Origin: an uncultured Paraglaciecola sp. | GTDB lineage: Bacteria; Pseudomonadota; Gammaproteobacteria; Enterobacterales; Alteromonadaceae | Assembly: GCA_947498355.1 (NCBI GenBank) | Contig: CANMKA010000001.1 | Location: 186,001 to 250,000 of the forward strand | Direction of reading: 5' to 3' | Length of the DNA stretch: 64,000 nt | Notes under the pieces: generated by a model | Told to the model about the DNA's origin: nothing | The model's database searches: none | The model's input: the letters and a program-made list of their open reading frames with translations, nothing else | In this document: positions 46,152 through 55,515 of the stretch, in pieces | Layout of the letters: each line of letters begins with the position of its first letter | How positions within the stretch are numbered: the first letter of the stretch is position 1 | Position numbers and translations under genes: made by a program

Positions 46152-47375
46152 ATGCTATCTGTTTTATCCCGATTATCTTGGTTATTTTTACCTCCTCTCA
46201 TACTCCTACTTGCCATTTTTCAAGGCTATTGGCTGTTTGAACCAGATATCAGTGCGTGGTTATCCCGTCACAGCTGGCTGACGCCGGCAGCCTTGGGCTT
46301 AGCCTTGATGGTCGCGCTTCAGTTTTCACGTAGTCGCTTGGTATATACCTGTGGTTTGTTACTGTTATACGTACCAGTAGTGGCAGCTTGGTTACCACAA
46401 ATTGATCAATTTGAACGTCATCGATTGTACTTTTTTATGCTTTTGCTTAGCTACTTTATGTTTAGTAGGGACATAGGGTTTGCCATAACTAATGCCGCTA
46501 AGACTATGGGCATAGTCCTGTTAATAGGCTTAATCAGTATCTTCGCCCTACCGGCACTCGAACCCTATGCCTATCAACTCAGCCGAAACATATTTAGCCA
46601 AAGCTTACCAAACGCCCTTTTTCCTCTTGCTCCTAGCGCCCACCTTACGTATTTACTCAGTATAATTTTATCCATAGTAAACCTAGGTCGCTTAGTGTTT
46701 AGACCTGACAACAATCACAATGCTTTACTGTTTGTGTTTATGACGACCCTAGCTATGTACTGGTTGCCTGAGTCTGGCTTGCATCAGCTCTTACTGATAT
46801 TTATTGCACTGCTAGTCGCGTACGCAATCATAAAAGACAGTTTCACCATGGCCTTTAAAGATGAATTAACCACCATTCCTTCTCGTCGTGCTTTCATGCA
46901 GTATATTCAAACCTTAGGTCGCAATTACACAGTTGTAATGTCTGATATTGATCATTTCAAAAAGTTTAACGATACACACGGTCACGACGTAGGCGACGAA
47001 GTACTTAAATTAGTTGCCAGTAAGCTGAATAAAGTCACCGGCGGCGGCAAGGCCTTTCGTTTTGGCGGTGAAGAGTTTGTGATTGTATTTCCGGGGAAAA
47101 CCAGCAGTCAGGCTGAGCCGTTTGTTGAAATAGTTAGGCGGGCCATCCAAGATTATGACATTGCCCTGCGCACGGTACCGCGCCCAGTAAAACCTCCTAA
47201 ACAAAAATCTCAATCACCCGCCAAAAACAAGATCGTCAAAGTTACCACCAGTTTTGGGATCGCCCAGCGCACCAAAACTAGTCACACCTTTGAACAGGTA
47301 ATAAAGCAAGCCGACCTCGCTTTGTATGCCGCTAAAAAAGCCGGTCGAAACTGTATCAAGCTGGCTAAACAATGA
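46152..47375 (+). CDS. Membrane-bound GGDEF diguanylate cyclase
   Basis: This 407-residue protein has about seven transmembrane helices in residues 5-230, then a cytoplasmic GGDEF domain (about 235-405) with DELTTIPSRRAF, FKKFNDTHGHDVGDEVL and the active-site FGGEEFVIVF. A basic insert (PRPVKPPKQKSQ) sits within the domain. No RxxD inhibitory site is seen. It likely makes c-di-GMP in response to a membrane signal. Its TGA overlaps the next gene's ATG by 4 bp (ATGA), so the glycosyltransferase is translationally coupled. Confidence 0.88.
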   Translation: MLSVLSRLSWLFLPPLILLLAIFQGYWLFEPDISAWLSRHSWLTPAALGLALMVALQFSRSRLVYTCGLLLLYVPVVAAWLPQIDQFERHRLYFFMLLLSYFMFSRDIGFAITNAAKTMGIVLLIGLISIFALPALEPYAYQLSRNIFSQSLPNALFPLAPSAHLTYLLSIILSIVNLGRLVFRPDNNHNALLFVFMTTLAMYWLPESGLHQLLLIFIALLVAYAIIKDSFTMAFKDELTTIPSRRAFMQYIQTLGRNYTVVMSDIDHFKKFNDTHGHDVGDEVLKLVASKLNKVTGGGKAFRFGGEEFVIVFPGKTSSQAEPFVEIVRRAIQDYDIALRTVPRPVKPPKQKSQSPAKNKIVKVTTSFGIAQRTKTSHTFEQVIKQADLALYAAKKAGRNCIKLAKQ

Positions 47376-48634
47376 GTGCTCCTATTCTTTTAGTGTTGGG
47401 CTATGTCTGGCCCGAACCCAATTCATCGGCAGCGGGCAGCCATATGCTAAGTTTGGTGCAATCGTTTGTGGCCAAGGGCTATCGGGTCACTTTTGCGAGT
47501 CCAGCTCAGCAAGGCGAGCATAAATTTTCTTTGCAATCGATAGGAGTAACCGAAGCGTCTATTAATATTAATGACGACAATTTCGATACCTTCGTCACTG
47601 AGCTAAATCCAGATGTGGTGCTGTACGATAGATTCATGTTAGAGGAGCAATTTGGTTGGCGAGTCACTAAACATTGTCCACATGCCCTAACTCTGCTCGA
47701 TACAGAAGACTTGCACAGTTTGCGTCATGCTCGTCATAGCGCGTTTAAACAAGGCAGGCAGGTACTTGATAGCGACTTATGCTCAGACTTGGCTAAACGT
47801 GAAATTGCCGCTATTTATCGCTGTGATCTAAGCCTAATTATCTCTGATTACGAACTTTCCCTTCTAACCAGTCACTTTAAGGTGCCAGAGCACATACTAA
47901 TGCACTGCCCCTTTATGTTAGATGTTAATGCTAACAATCCCTCACAATTGGACTATGAACAACGCCAGCATTTTATTTCTATCGGTAATTTCCGTCATGC
48001 CCCGAATTGGGATGCGGTGCTTTGGTTAAAACAACAAATTTGGCCATATATTCGTGCTCAATTACCTAAAGCAGAATTACATGTATATGGCGCGTACCCG
48101 CCGCCTAAAGCCACTCAATTACATAATACGAGCCAAGGTTTTTTAGTTAAGGGATGGGCAGAAGATGCAAAACTCGTGATGGGTCAGGCAAGGGTCTGTT
48201 TGGCGCCCTTGCGGTTTGGTGCTGGGATAAAAGGTAAACTAGCCGAGGCCATGCAATCAGGTACGCCAAACGTCACCACCAACCTAGGAAAAGAAGGCAT
48301 GGCAATGGGCGCACCTTGGCCGGGCGAGGTTATTGATATTGATTATTCAGGGCCGATGGAAGCCTATGCCCAAGACTTTGCCAAACACGCTGTAAACTTA
48401 TACCAAAATAAAAATTCTTGGGTAGAAAACCAACAAAAAGGTTACGCGTTACTCAATCAGAATTTCAATAAAGGCCAGATAGAATCAAGCCTTCACAGAA
48501 AAATTACGGAAATCCGAGGTAATCTCAATGCTCACAGAGCAGCAAACTTTACAGGCTTAATGTTGCACCATCATACCTTAAAAAGCACTCAGTATATGTC
48601 GCAATGGATAACCGAGAAAAACCGTAATAATTAG
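47372..48634 (+). CDS. GT4-like glycosyltransferase
   Basis: This 420-residue two-domain GT-B enzyme has an N-terminal domain starting with LVLGYVWPEPNSSAAGSHM, typical of group 1 transferases. The C-terminal nucleotide-sugar domain has FISIGNFRHAPNWDAV, ELHVYGAYPP, VKGWAEDAKLV and PLRFGAGIKGKLAEAMQSGTP, with the conserved Glu of the EX7E-like region. It is probably cytoplasmic and involved in surface or storage glycan synthesis. Coupling to a diguanylate cyclase hints at c-di-GMP-linked polysaccharide production (inference). The acceptor is unknown. Confidence 0.82.
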   Translation: MSAPILLVLGYVWPEPNSSAAGSHMLSLVQSFVAKGYRVTFASPAQQGEHKFSLQSIGVTEASININDDNFDTFVTELNPDVVLYDRFMLEEQFGWRVTKHCPHALTLLDTEDLHSLRHARHSAFKQGRQVLDSDLCSDLAKREIAAIYRCDLSLIISDYELSLLTSHFKVPEHILMHCPFMLDVNANNPSQLDYEQRQHFISIGNFRHAPNWDAVLWLKQQIWPYIRAQLPKAELHVYGAYPPPKATQLHNTSQGFLVKGWAEDAKLVMGQARVCLAPLRFGAGIKGKLAEAMQSGTPNVTTNLGKEGMAMGAPWPGEVIDIDYSGPMEAYAQDFAKHAVNLYQNKNSWVENQQKGYALLNQNFNKGQIESSLHRKITEIRGNLNAHRAANFTGLMLHHHTLKSTQYMSQWITEKNRNN

Positions 48635-48654
48635 CTTATCCAAGTATCCGTTAA

Positions 48655-49125
48655 TTAAAGTTTTGCGTATTCCGCGGCGGCAGTTGCTAGCATATTGGTA
48701 TACTTGTTGGGGTCAAATGTAAGAGGAACCGGCGTCAATTTTTGACCTTGATTGTCTAAAATGAGCACAGTGGGAAACCCAGAAACTTGATACTTTTGCA
48801 TGAACTCGTCCCCAGCATCGGAGCTATACTCAATACGTGCGTACACATAATTTGACGCAATTTGCTGTTGCACTTGAGCGTTGGCAAAAATCTCATTGCT
48901 GAGCTTTCTGCATGTAGGACAATATACCGCAGACATGTCGGCCAGCACTAAGCGATCAGTTTGTTGTGCTTTATCTAGGGCCTCTTGCAAAGACAACACT
49001 TCAATGCCCGAATTTTTAATCGCTTGCTTACCCAAATAACTTTGTAACAAATAGTTACCTAAAACGACTGCACCAATCGCACCTGCAAATTTTGCTAAGC
49101 TAATAAAACGTTTTTTATCAATCAA
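48655..49125 (-). CDS. Membrane-anchored thioredoxin-like protein (CPTC)
   Basis: This 156-residue protein starts with TTG, supported by GGGGA upstream. One N-terminal transmembrane helix (about 10-28) is followed by a thioredoxin fold with the redox motif CPTC (Cys69, Cys72) in ADMSAVYCPTCRK and cis-Pro in VSGFPTVLIL. It resembles the periplasmic C-terminal domain of DsbD and thioredoxin_7-type proteins. It is likely anchored in the inner membrane facing the periplasm and reduces or exchanges disulfides. Monocistronic. Confidence 0.82.
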   Translation of the reverse strand: MIDKKRFISLAKFAGAIGAVVLGNYLLQSYLGKQAIKNSGIEVLSLQEALDKAQQTDRLVLADMSAVYCPTCRKLSNEIFANAQVQQQIASNYVYARIEYSSDAGDEFMQKYQVSGFPTVLILDNQGQKLTPVPLTFDPNKYTNMLATAAAEYAKL

Positions 49126-49213
49126 AGTGTTTCCCCGAAACTAGTACCAAAACTAATACCATACTTATAAAATCTAGTTGTCTGTCTGATAAAGACCCGT
49201 CTATAACCTAAAA

Positions 49214-50923
49214 CTATTCAGCAATCTGCTTTATTTTTGCAACAACCCCAGCAAGGCCATTGCCCCTAGATTCACTTAATTGTTTGGCAAGTTGTAGTTC
49301 CTGCAAATACTCAGGTAAATCAAACTTTGCTAGCTGTTCTGGCGAGCAATTTTCGAGGGCTTCAAATATAACCGCCAACAAGCCTCGAATGATTTTGCTC
49401 GTCGAATCGCCCCGTAACTTAAGGTGATTATTTGACCAACTGCAACTTAGCCAAACCTCACTCTCGCATCCACTGACCTTATTGCCCTCTGTCTTATCTG
49501 CCTCCGTTAACCTAGTTAACCCTTTACCCGCCAACATGATTTGCCGATACTTTTCATCCCAACTTTTCGCCTGCTTAATCTTATTGGCTAAGGGGAAGGT
49601 TTTGCGATTTGTAGTGTTAAGCGTGTCTGTTCGCGATGATTTGGATAAGCGCGAATGGGGCGCCTCAAGTTGATCTTGGCTTTGTTCGCTATCTAGCGCC
49701 TCATATTGATAAGTATCTATAACCGACCTTAGGGCTTCGACAAATTCAAGCACGTCTTGACGAGTGTTATAACAGCCTAGAGAAACCCGTAAGGTACCTG
49801 GTATGTCTAAAGCTTCCATCAATGGCATAGCGCAGTGCCTTCCAGCGCGCAGAGCAAAGCCCTTAGCATCTAAGGCAATGGCCAGATCATAAGGGCTTAA
49901 ACCATTAACAGTAATAGATTGAGCACAGGTTTTATTATGTAAGTCTCCCCAAAGCTTAATCTGTGGCAGCCTTTGTAAACTATCAACAAGTACTTCAGTC
50001 AGAGTATGTTCGTAATCACAAATCGCTGCCATATTTCGGTCTAAAAATTCAATCGCCTGACCTAGACCTAACACACCTGCAATATTAGGGGTACCAGCTT
50101 CAAACTTCATGGGAGGCTCTTGATATTTAGTCCCCTCAGTGAAGCTCACAGCTGCAACCATCTCACCTCCGACTTGATAAGGTGGTAGCGCATCGAGCAG
50201 GGCATACTTGCCGTACAACACACCAATACCTGTCGGGCCATACATTTTGTGCCCACTGAATACATAAAAGTCACAGCCTAGCTGAGCCACATTAACTGGC
50301 ATATGAGCGACGGCTTGGGTTCCATCGATAACGGTTAACGCATTACATACACGAGCCTTTTCAATAATGGCCTCAATTGGGTTAATGTTGCCCAAAGCAT
50401 TAGACACATGAGCCACCGCGACTAGGGCAGTCTCTGGCGTGATCAACGACAGCCCAGTAGTAAGATCGAGTTGACCATTTGCATTCACAGGGATCACACG
50501 TATTTGCAGTCCACAAACCTCTGCTAAGCGTTGCCAAGGGACTATGTTAGCGTGGTGTTCTGAACAGGCTATGACGATATTGGTTTGGTGTTGTTGCAAC
50601 AAATTAGAATCTTGTAAGCCATGAGCAATAAGATTTAGGCCTTCTGTCGCACCTTTGGTAAACACCACCTCTTTAGGCTGCTTGGCACCAATAAAACACT
50701 GGATGTCTTTACGCACTTGCTCAAACTGAGCCGTCACTCCAGCCCCGAGTTGGTGTTGAGAGCGATGTACATTGGCGGTAGTTTTAGAGTAGTAATCGTC
50801 TACGGCTTGCACCACAGACTGCAATTTTTGACTGGTTGCGCCACTGTCTAGATACACACTCGATTGACCAGATAGAGGCTGCTCAGAAAAATACGGAAAC
50901 AAAGATCTGAATGGGGCTTGCAT
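49214..50923 (-). CDS. CsdA-CsdE fusion: cysteine desulfurase joined to SufE-type acceptor
   Basis: This 569-residue protein has residues 1-405 as a class V PLP cysteine desulfurase (PLP Lys226 in FSGHKMYGP, persulfide Cys364 in AGRHCAMPL). Residues about 440-569 are a SufE/CsdE domain (WDEKYRQIMLAGKGL, acceptor Cys486 in VSGCESEVWL). They are joined by a polar Ser/Asp/Gln-rich linker (about 406-440). E. coli encodes these as separate CsdA (401) and CsdE (147). The fusion ties sulfur donor to acceptor in one chain, useful for Fe-S or tRNA sulfur transfer. All catalytic residues are intact. It starts 9 nt after the preceding DUF gene's stop, so the two may be co-transcribed. Confidence 0.9.
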   Translation of the reverse strand: MQAPFRSLFPYFSEQPLSGQSSVYLDSGATSQKLQSVVQAVDDYYSKTTANVHRSQHQLGAGVTAQFEQVRKDIQCFIGAKQPKEVVFTKGATEGLNLIAHGLQDSNLLQQHQTNIVIACSEHHANIVPWQRLAEVCGLQIRVIPVNANGQLDLTTGLSLITPETALVAVAHVSNALGNINPIEAIIEKARVCNALTVIDGTQAVAHMPVNVAQLGCDFYVFSGHKMYGPTGIGVLYGKYALLDALPPYQVGGEMVAAVSFTEGTKYQEPPMKFEAGTPNIAGVLGLGQAIEFLDRNMAAICDYEHTLTEVLVDSLQRLPQIKLWGDLHNKTCAQSITVNGLSPYDLAIALDAKGFALRAGRHCAMPLMEALDIPGTLRVSLGCYNTRQDVLEFVEALRSVIDTYQYEALDSEQSQDQLEAPHSRLSKSSRTDTLNTTNRKTFPLANKIKQAKSWDEKYRQIMLAGKGLTRLTEADKTEGNKVSGCESEVWLSCSWSNNHLKLRGDSTSKIIRGLLAVIFEALENCSPEQLAKFDLPEYLQELQLAKQLSESRGNGLAGVVAKIKQIAE

Positions 50924-50932
50924 AGGCTGAAA

Positions 50933-51535
50933 TTACTCTGTTGACTCAAACTGACATGGGCGCTGCTTAACAGCGAGGAGGCCTTGAATATGTACCACCA
51001 GCTGAATGATTTTTACATTCGAAAGCTGACGATAGTCAAAATAAGGACAAACAAGGGTGCGGTATTCTGGCGCAATAGCAAAGTCATTGTCCATCCAAAT
51101 TAGGCGATTTGCTACTGCCAAACGTTTTGCATAGCCCTTGCCCATAATCAAATTGATGCCCTCAGTACGAGCTTGATATTGGAGATTATGCGTCACACTT
51201 CCCTCAAAAAGATCCTGATCTGGAGAGTGAAAAATTAACGCAGTATTTGAATTAGCACTGAGTAAAGAATTGTCTCGGTAGTCTTGCCAACGGCTCGCAC
51301 CTTCAACACCGGATATGGTCGGATGCTTTAGGGCAAACACTAACTTTGCGTAAACATTGAACACTTTACGCCAGCCGTTTCCACACTCCGCGCCAATATT
51401 GTGAATATTCCCCTCAGACATAGCAAACCACCCTTTGGTTTGCCTGTCATTGTAGGGAAGCATATTAGGCTGGTTAGCGATATATACCCTAAAGGTCGCA
51501 TTCGCATCTCCTAACCCCCAAGCTTGATTCAACAT
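50933..51535 (-). CDS. Conserved protein of unknown function (possibly DUF6942)
   Basis: This 200-residue soluble protein has no signal peptide. Visible features include FRVYIANQPNMLPYNDRQTKGWF, a Trp-rich region GNGWRKVFNVYAKLVF and LIMGKGYAKRL. I tentatively recall it as DUF6942, a family of Alteromonadales, but that is memory only. It precedes the CsdA-CsdE fusion by 9 nt on the same strand, suggesting co-expression and possibly a sulfur-metabolism role. Confidence 0.65.
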   Translation of the reverse strand: MLNQAWGLGDANATFRVYIANQPNMLPYNDRQTKGWFAMSEGNIHNIGAECGNGWRKVFNVYAKLVFALKHPTISGVEGASRWQDYRDNSLLSANSNTALIFHSPDQDLFEGSVTHNLQYQARTEGINLIMGKGYAKRLAVANRLIWMDNDFAIAPEYRTLVCPYFDYRQLSNVKIIQLVVHIQGLLAVKQRPCQFESTE

Positions 51536-51586
51536 AGCAAAGACCTAGTCATACATGACAAGCGGATCCCAAAACAATAGCATGCA

Positions 51587-51976
51587 CTATTGCTGCTCTA
51601 AATCTTCTTCAATGCACTCAGAAAGCTCTTGTGCTTCTAAAATAATGCCTTCTTCATCGTCCCCTAACGGAAAAACCAAAATAAGCGTTTGGTTATTAGC
51701 TAAACCGGGTAACCAAGTTTCGCGCCATTCGGCAAAATCGATTTGTTTGGGCTGGCAGTTAGGAAAGTCCTCTTTCACCCAAGATTTGGCGAACTCTTCA
51801 TGGGGCCAAATTGGCATGCAGGCATCATCTTCGGCTTTTACCATTACCCAACCACTTTCACCAAACAAGCCCCACAAGTAGCCATCTTCAATCATTTTAC
51901 CGAGGGCGTATTCAAATCTTTGTTCGGGCAACATTTTACTGAGGTCTAAAAAATCTTTTGCAGAAACGTGGCTCAT
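51587..51976 (-). CDS. DUF2750-family protein
   Basis: This 129-residue acidic soluble protein matches the DUF2750 pattern: YALGKMIEDGYLWGLFGESGWVM, then MPIWPHEEFAKSW, then a WxxxWLPGL segment. Function unknown; the family is widespread in gammaproteobacteria as a single-domain cytoplasmic protein. The C-terminal third is strongly acidic (ECIEEDLEQQ). Confidence 0.78.
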   Translation of the reverse strand: MSHVSAKDFLDLSKMLPEQRFEYALGKMIEDGYLWGLFGESGWVMVKAEDDACMPIWPHEEFAKSWVKEDFPNCQPKQIDFAEWRETWLPGLANNQTLILVFPLGDDEEGIILEAQELSECIEEDLEQQ

Positions 51977-52045
51977 TGCCTTTGTCCTTTGAAATAGCTT
52001 AATTGGTCGTATTTTATTACGAATGTCTGTTATAGCGCACGTTAT

Positions 52046-52615
52046 TTATCCGTGGCTAAATGAATCCAGCCAGTTACGCCCTTTAAATTCATTTGCCAGT
52101 AAAGAATACACACAATGGTCTACGTAATGATCATACAACCATTCGCACTGGCGTAACTGCCCCTCTAACACAAAGCCCAGTCGTTCTGGTACCGAACGAC
52201 TTGGGTGATTTTCCACCGCACATCGTATTTCTATTTTATTCAATTTTAATTCGTTAAACCCGTAGTCCAATAACCTACTTACCACAGCCGTAATTATCCC
52301 TTTTTGGGTATGCTCTTGGCTCAACCAATACCCTATTACGCCTAATTTATTGGGAAAGTCGAAACTATTGAACCCAGCGATCCCAACTATGTCATTTTGA
52401 TAGCATATGGCAAAAGACGCAGACTCTGATTGGTAGTACCTGTAGATGGCGGTCTCGATGAAACGCTCTGAGTCTTGCAACGATTGGGTTAAATCTAACC
52501 AAGCCAGCCAATTTCGCAAAAATGCGCGGTTTAGGTCAATTAACCTAAACAAAGCCAAGGCATCAGTTGGAACCAACGTACGAATGTGTAACCCAGGGCT
52601 AATCATAATTTTCAT
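52046..52615 (-). CDS. GNAT acetyltransferase of the RimJ/RimL type
   Basis: This 189-residue protein has the GNAT plan: TLVPTDALALFRLID at the start, then GVIGYWLSQEHTQKGI, where the acetyl-CoA pyrophosphate loop normally reads RxxGxG or close to it, then LNKIEIRCAVENHPSRSVPERLGFVLEG. This places it with N-terminal ribosomal-protein or antibiotic-type acetyltransferases. The acceptor is unknown. Divergent from the DTW-domain gene. Confidence 0.83.
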   Translation of the reverse strand: MKIMISPGLHIRTLVPTDALALFRLIDLNRAFLRNWLAWLDLTQSLQDSERFIETAIYRYYQSESASFAICYQNDIVGIAGFNSFDFPNKLGVIGYWLSQEHTQKGIITAVVSRLLDYGFNELKLNKIEIRCAVENHPSRSVPERLGFVLEGQLRQCEWLYDHYVDHCVYSLLANEFKGRNWLDSFSHG

Positions 52616-52701
52616 AAAAATAAAGACTCAATATTCAGCAAAGATTACAATAGGGGCTTATCCCTAGATAACGCAAGTTACACAAGAATTTAAGGCGTAT
52701 T

Positions 52702-53382
52702 TTGTCCAGTACCAACTCTGTTCTCGCACTCAGACAACAACAGCTCGCGCTATCAACACGGAAATTTAACGCAAGGGGCAATAAGCTTAAACGCTGCCAA
52801 CATTGCCTAGTGGCCTTAGATGATTGTATTTGTCAGCATATTCCAAATATTTCATCGGGCAATAGTTTTTGTCTACTTATGTACAAAGATGAATACTACA
52901 AACCGAGCAACACTGGGCGGATCATTGCAGATGTTATCCCAGATAACCATGCATTTTTGTGGCACAGAGTCACACCCGACCCTGCGCTTTTAGCCTTACT
53001 CGCTGATCCTGAATACGCGCCAATACTGGTATTTCCCCATGAATATGCCGAGCACAGGCCCAAGATCCACTCTGCCCAAGAGCTGCCATCCGTTCAAGCA
53101 GGGAAACGCCCGCTGTTTATCATGCTAGATGGCACTTGGCGCGAAGCTAAAAAGATGTTCAAAAGTCCATGCCTAGCGAACATTCCAGTATTAGGCATAC
53201 AACCTACAAGTAAGTCTGCCTATACCTTGCGAGAGACAGACATAGCCCATCAACTTTGCACAGCAGAAGTCGCTATCGAAATTTTAAAAATAGCAAAAGA
53301 CACCCAAGCAGAACACGCTTTACAACACTATTTTAACCAATTCAAGCAGGCCTACTTGCGCTCAAAACCCCATAAGAACTGA
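52702..53382 (+). CDS. DTW-domain tRNA-uridine aminocarboxypropyltransferase (TapT/YfiP-like)
   Basis: The protein has 226 residues with a TTG start, AAGG 8 nt upstream. A zinc-ribbon-like N-terminus (KRCQHCLVALDDCIC) is followed by the TDD-superfamily DTW domain, with LDGTWREAKKMFKSP as the signature. DTW enzymes such as E. coli TapT transfer the aminocarboxypropyl group of SAM to a uridine of tRNA (acp3U47). Substrate position is inferred. Confidence 0.85.
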   Translation: MSSTNSVLALRQQQLALSTRKFNARGNKLKRCQHCLVALDDCICQHIPNISSGNSFCLLMYKDEYYKPSNTGRIIADVIPDNHAFLWHRVTPDPALLALLADPEYAPILVFPHEYAEHRPKIHSAQELPSVQAGKRPLFIMLDGTWREAKKMFKSPCLANIPVLGIQPTSKSAYTLRETDIAHQLCTAEVAIEILKIAKDTQAEHALQHYFNQFKQAYLRSKPHKN

Positions 53383-53430
53383 GTGAATCCCCCCCAAAAA
53401 CGTACTTAAACAAACGTGCCTAATCAAAAA

Positions 53431-55515
53431 TCACAGTCTGTTTGCAAGACCACTGGTGCGCAGACATTGCCGCTGCAATGCTAAATGCAAAGCTTTCGGC
53501 TGAGCAAATAACACAAAGTGTTTTTTTGCCCGAGTTAAGCCTGTATATAAAAGCTCTCGATTTAGGCCCCTTCCTTGACTGGTGCCAGACATTAAGGGCA
53601 GACACAGATAAACCTGCTCAAACTCCGAGCCTTGGCTTTTGTGGATAGTCATGGCGTACAGAGTATCAAATGCAGGCAAACGACTCGGTAAAATTCCTCG
53701 AATTGCTCCACTTGCATCGATAAACCAAATTTTTAACAGAGACCTTTGTTCGGGGTCAAACATGGTGATCCCAATATCACCATTAAATACATTTAATTGA
53801 TGATCGTTTTTAGTTAACATGACTGGACGACCTACGTAATAGTCAGTACTCAAATTGATTAAGCCTTGCTTAGCTAGTTCGGCCTCTACCAACTGGTTGA
53901 TATGGGTTACTCCCAGCATGCCATTTTTCTGCGCGCATAAAACTTGTTGCTGAGATAAGCAATGAAACGCCAACTTAACATCTCCGGCTTTTACCGCTTG
54001 AATATAAAGGCGATACACAGGCAACAGTTTACTGACTAGCTGTTTAATCAAAAAATCACTTACATGGATAGTCGTGGCAAAAGACAGTTCAGGTTTAAGG
54101 ACTTGCCAATTTACATCCAGTAGGTTTTTGTCAGCCATTAAACGCTGAATTCGAGGCATATCATTACCTTGAATCGCATGTGCTAACTGCCCTATTCCGC
54201 TGTCTGCGGTAAATCTGTGGCTTTTTTGCAATGTCACCAAGTTATCTGCCAAGCCTACGTTAACTATCTCGTCGACGCCAGATGCCTCGTCGACATTAAC
54301 TTTCTCATCCACACCCCTCACAAATATTTGGCTTAATTCAGGTAATAAATTACCTAATTTTTGCCTTTGTTTCTGACTAAACGAATACCACTGCTGAGAT
54401 CCATCAATATGACAAATATCGGCTAACACACTTCCCGTCTCAACCGATGCCAATTGCTGTTGATCCCCTAACATGATGACCCTTGCATGCTCGGGTAAAG
54501 CATCAAATAACTTGCACATTAAGGGTAAATCAACCATAGACGCTTCATCTAATACCAAAACATCCAAACTAAGTGGATTATCTCGATCCGCACTAAAGTA
54601 TGGGCTCATAGGTTTTGCGCCCAATAACCTATGAATAGTTTGGCATTGCTCAGGCAAGTCTTGGGTGTATGTAAACGGCAACCCTTGTTTAGCTGCGCCT
54701 ATAGACTCAGTCAATCTCGCGGCGGCTTTACCCGTAGGTGCCACCAGCTTAATATCCAGTGGTTTTTGATGGGTTTGTCTCGACGACTGCAGTAAGGCTA
54801 ATAGTTTAGTCACTGTGGTGGTTTTGCCTGTGCCTGGGCCACCCGTGATCACGCAAAAACGGTTCAACAGAGCCACGGCCACCGCAATCTTCTGCCAATC
54901 AGGTTCAGTCACCTCTTTTGCTGTTGGAAACAACGCACTGAGCACGGTTTGGCTTAACGCCATGTCAACGTCAGAGCCAAGGCTTGCTCTGTATTTAATA
55001 TGCTCTGCCAGTTGGCATTCGTAACGCCAGTAACGCTGCAAATACAGCTTATTTTGATCAAGGACTAAAGGCCGAGCCGCGTCTTGTAATTGCCTAGCAG
55101 GGGATAAACTAAGGTCGACCTGATAGAGACTGCTGCTACTTGCTAAAATAGCTTTTAATGTACTAGCTGATGGAAACCTAAAGTGCTCTGGCCACGGCTG
55201 CTCAATAGCGTCTATATCAATGCAGGTGTGCTGCTCAGCGGCTCTAATGCTCAAATATGCGGCAAGGTGAGCGACAACGACACCCTGCTCTTTCGGTAAA
55301 TTCTGTTCCTGACTAAAAATAAAACGAGCAAAAGCAAAATCTATAGGGCGAATAATGCCTAAATCAAGTAGAGGCCTTAGGGTGTTATTTTGACTATTCT
55401 GGTCAACTTCAGGCTCAAGTGCTAATAGCCCATCTTGGTTTGTGCCGTTTACAAAAGCGTGATCTTCAGGGTTACGCTCACTGGGTACTTGGCTATTTAC
55501 TCTTGTATTTACCAT
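53431..55515 (-). CDS. recD: RecD, exonuclease V alpha subunit
   Basis: This 694-residue SF1B 5'-3' helicase of RecBCD has Walker A GGPGTGKTTTVTKL near residue 230, DEASMVD, GDQQQLASVETG and the C-terminal TIHKSQGSEF motif. A short duplicated acidic stretch (VDEKVNVDEASGVDEIVNV, about 400-420) is not a usual RecD feature. It overlaps recB by 7 bp, the last gene of recC-recB-recD. RecBCD repairs double-strand breaks and degrades foreign linear DNA. Confidence 0.95.
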   Translation of the reverse strand: MVNTRVNSQVPSERNPEDHAFVNGTNQDGLLALEPEVDQNSQNNTLRPLLDLGIIRPIDFAFARFIFSQEQNLPKEQGVVVAHLAAYLSIRAAEQHTCIDIDAIEQPWPEHFRFPSASTLKAILASSSSLYQVDLSLSPARQLQDAARPLVLDQNKLYLQRYWRYECQLAEHIKYRASLGSDVDMALSQTVLSALFPTAKEVTEPDWQKIAVAVALLNRFCVITGGPGTGKTTTVTKLLALLQSSRQTHQKPLDIKLVAPTGKAAARLTESIGAAKQGLPFTYTQDLPEQCQTIHRLLGAKPMSPYFSADRDNPLSLDVLVLDEASMVDLPLMCKLFDALPEHARVIMLGDQQQLASVETGSVLADICHIDGSQQWYSFSQKQRQKLGNLLPELSQIFVRGVDEKVNVDEASGVDEIVNVGLADNLVTLQKSHRFTADSGIGQLAHAIQGNDMPRIQRLMADKNLLDVNWQVLKPELSFATTIHVSDFLIKQLVSKLLPVYRLYIQAVKAGDVKLAFHCLSQQQVLCAQKNGMLGVTHINQLVEAELAKQGLINLSTDYYVGRPVMLTKNDHQLNVFNGDIGITMFDPEQRSLLKIWFIDASGAIRGILPSRLPAFDTLYAMTIHKSQGSEFEQVYLCLPLMSGTSQGRGLNRELLYTGLTRAKKHFVLFAQPKALHLALQRQCLRTSGLANRL

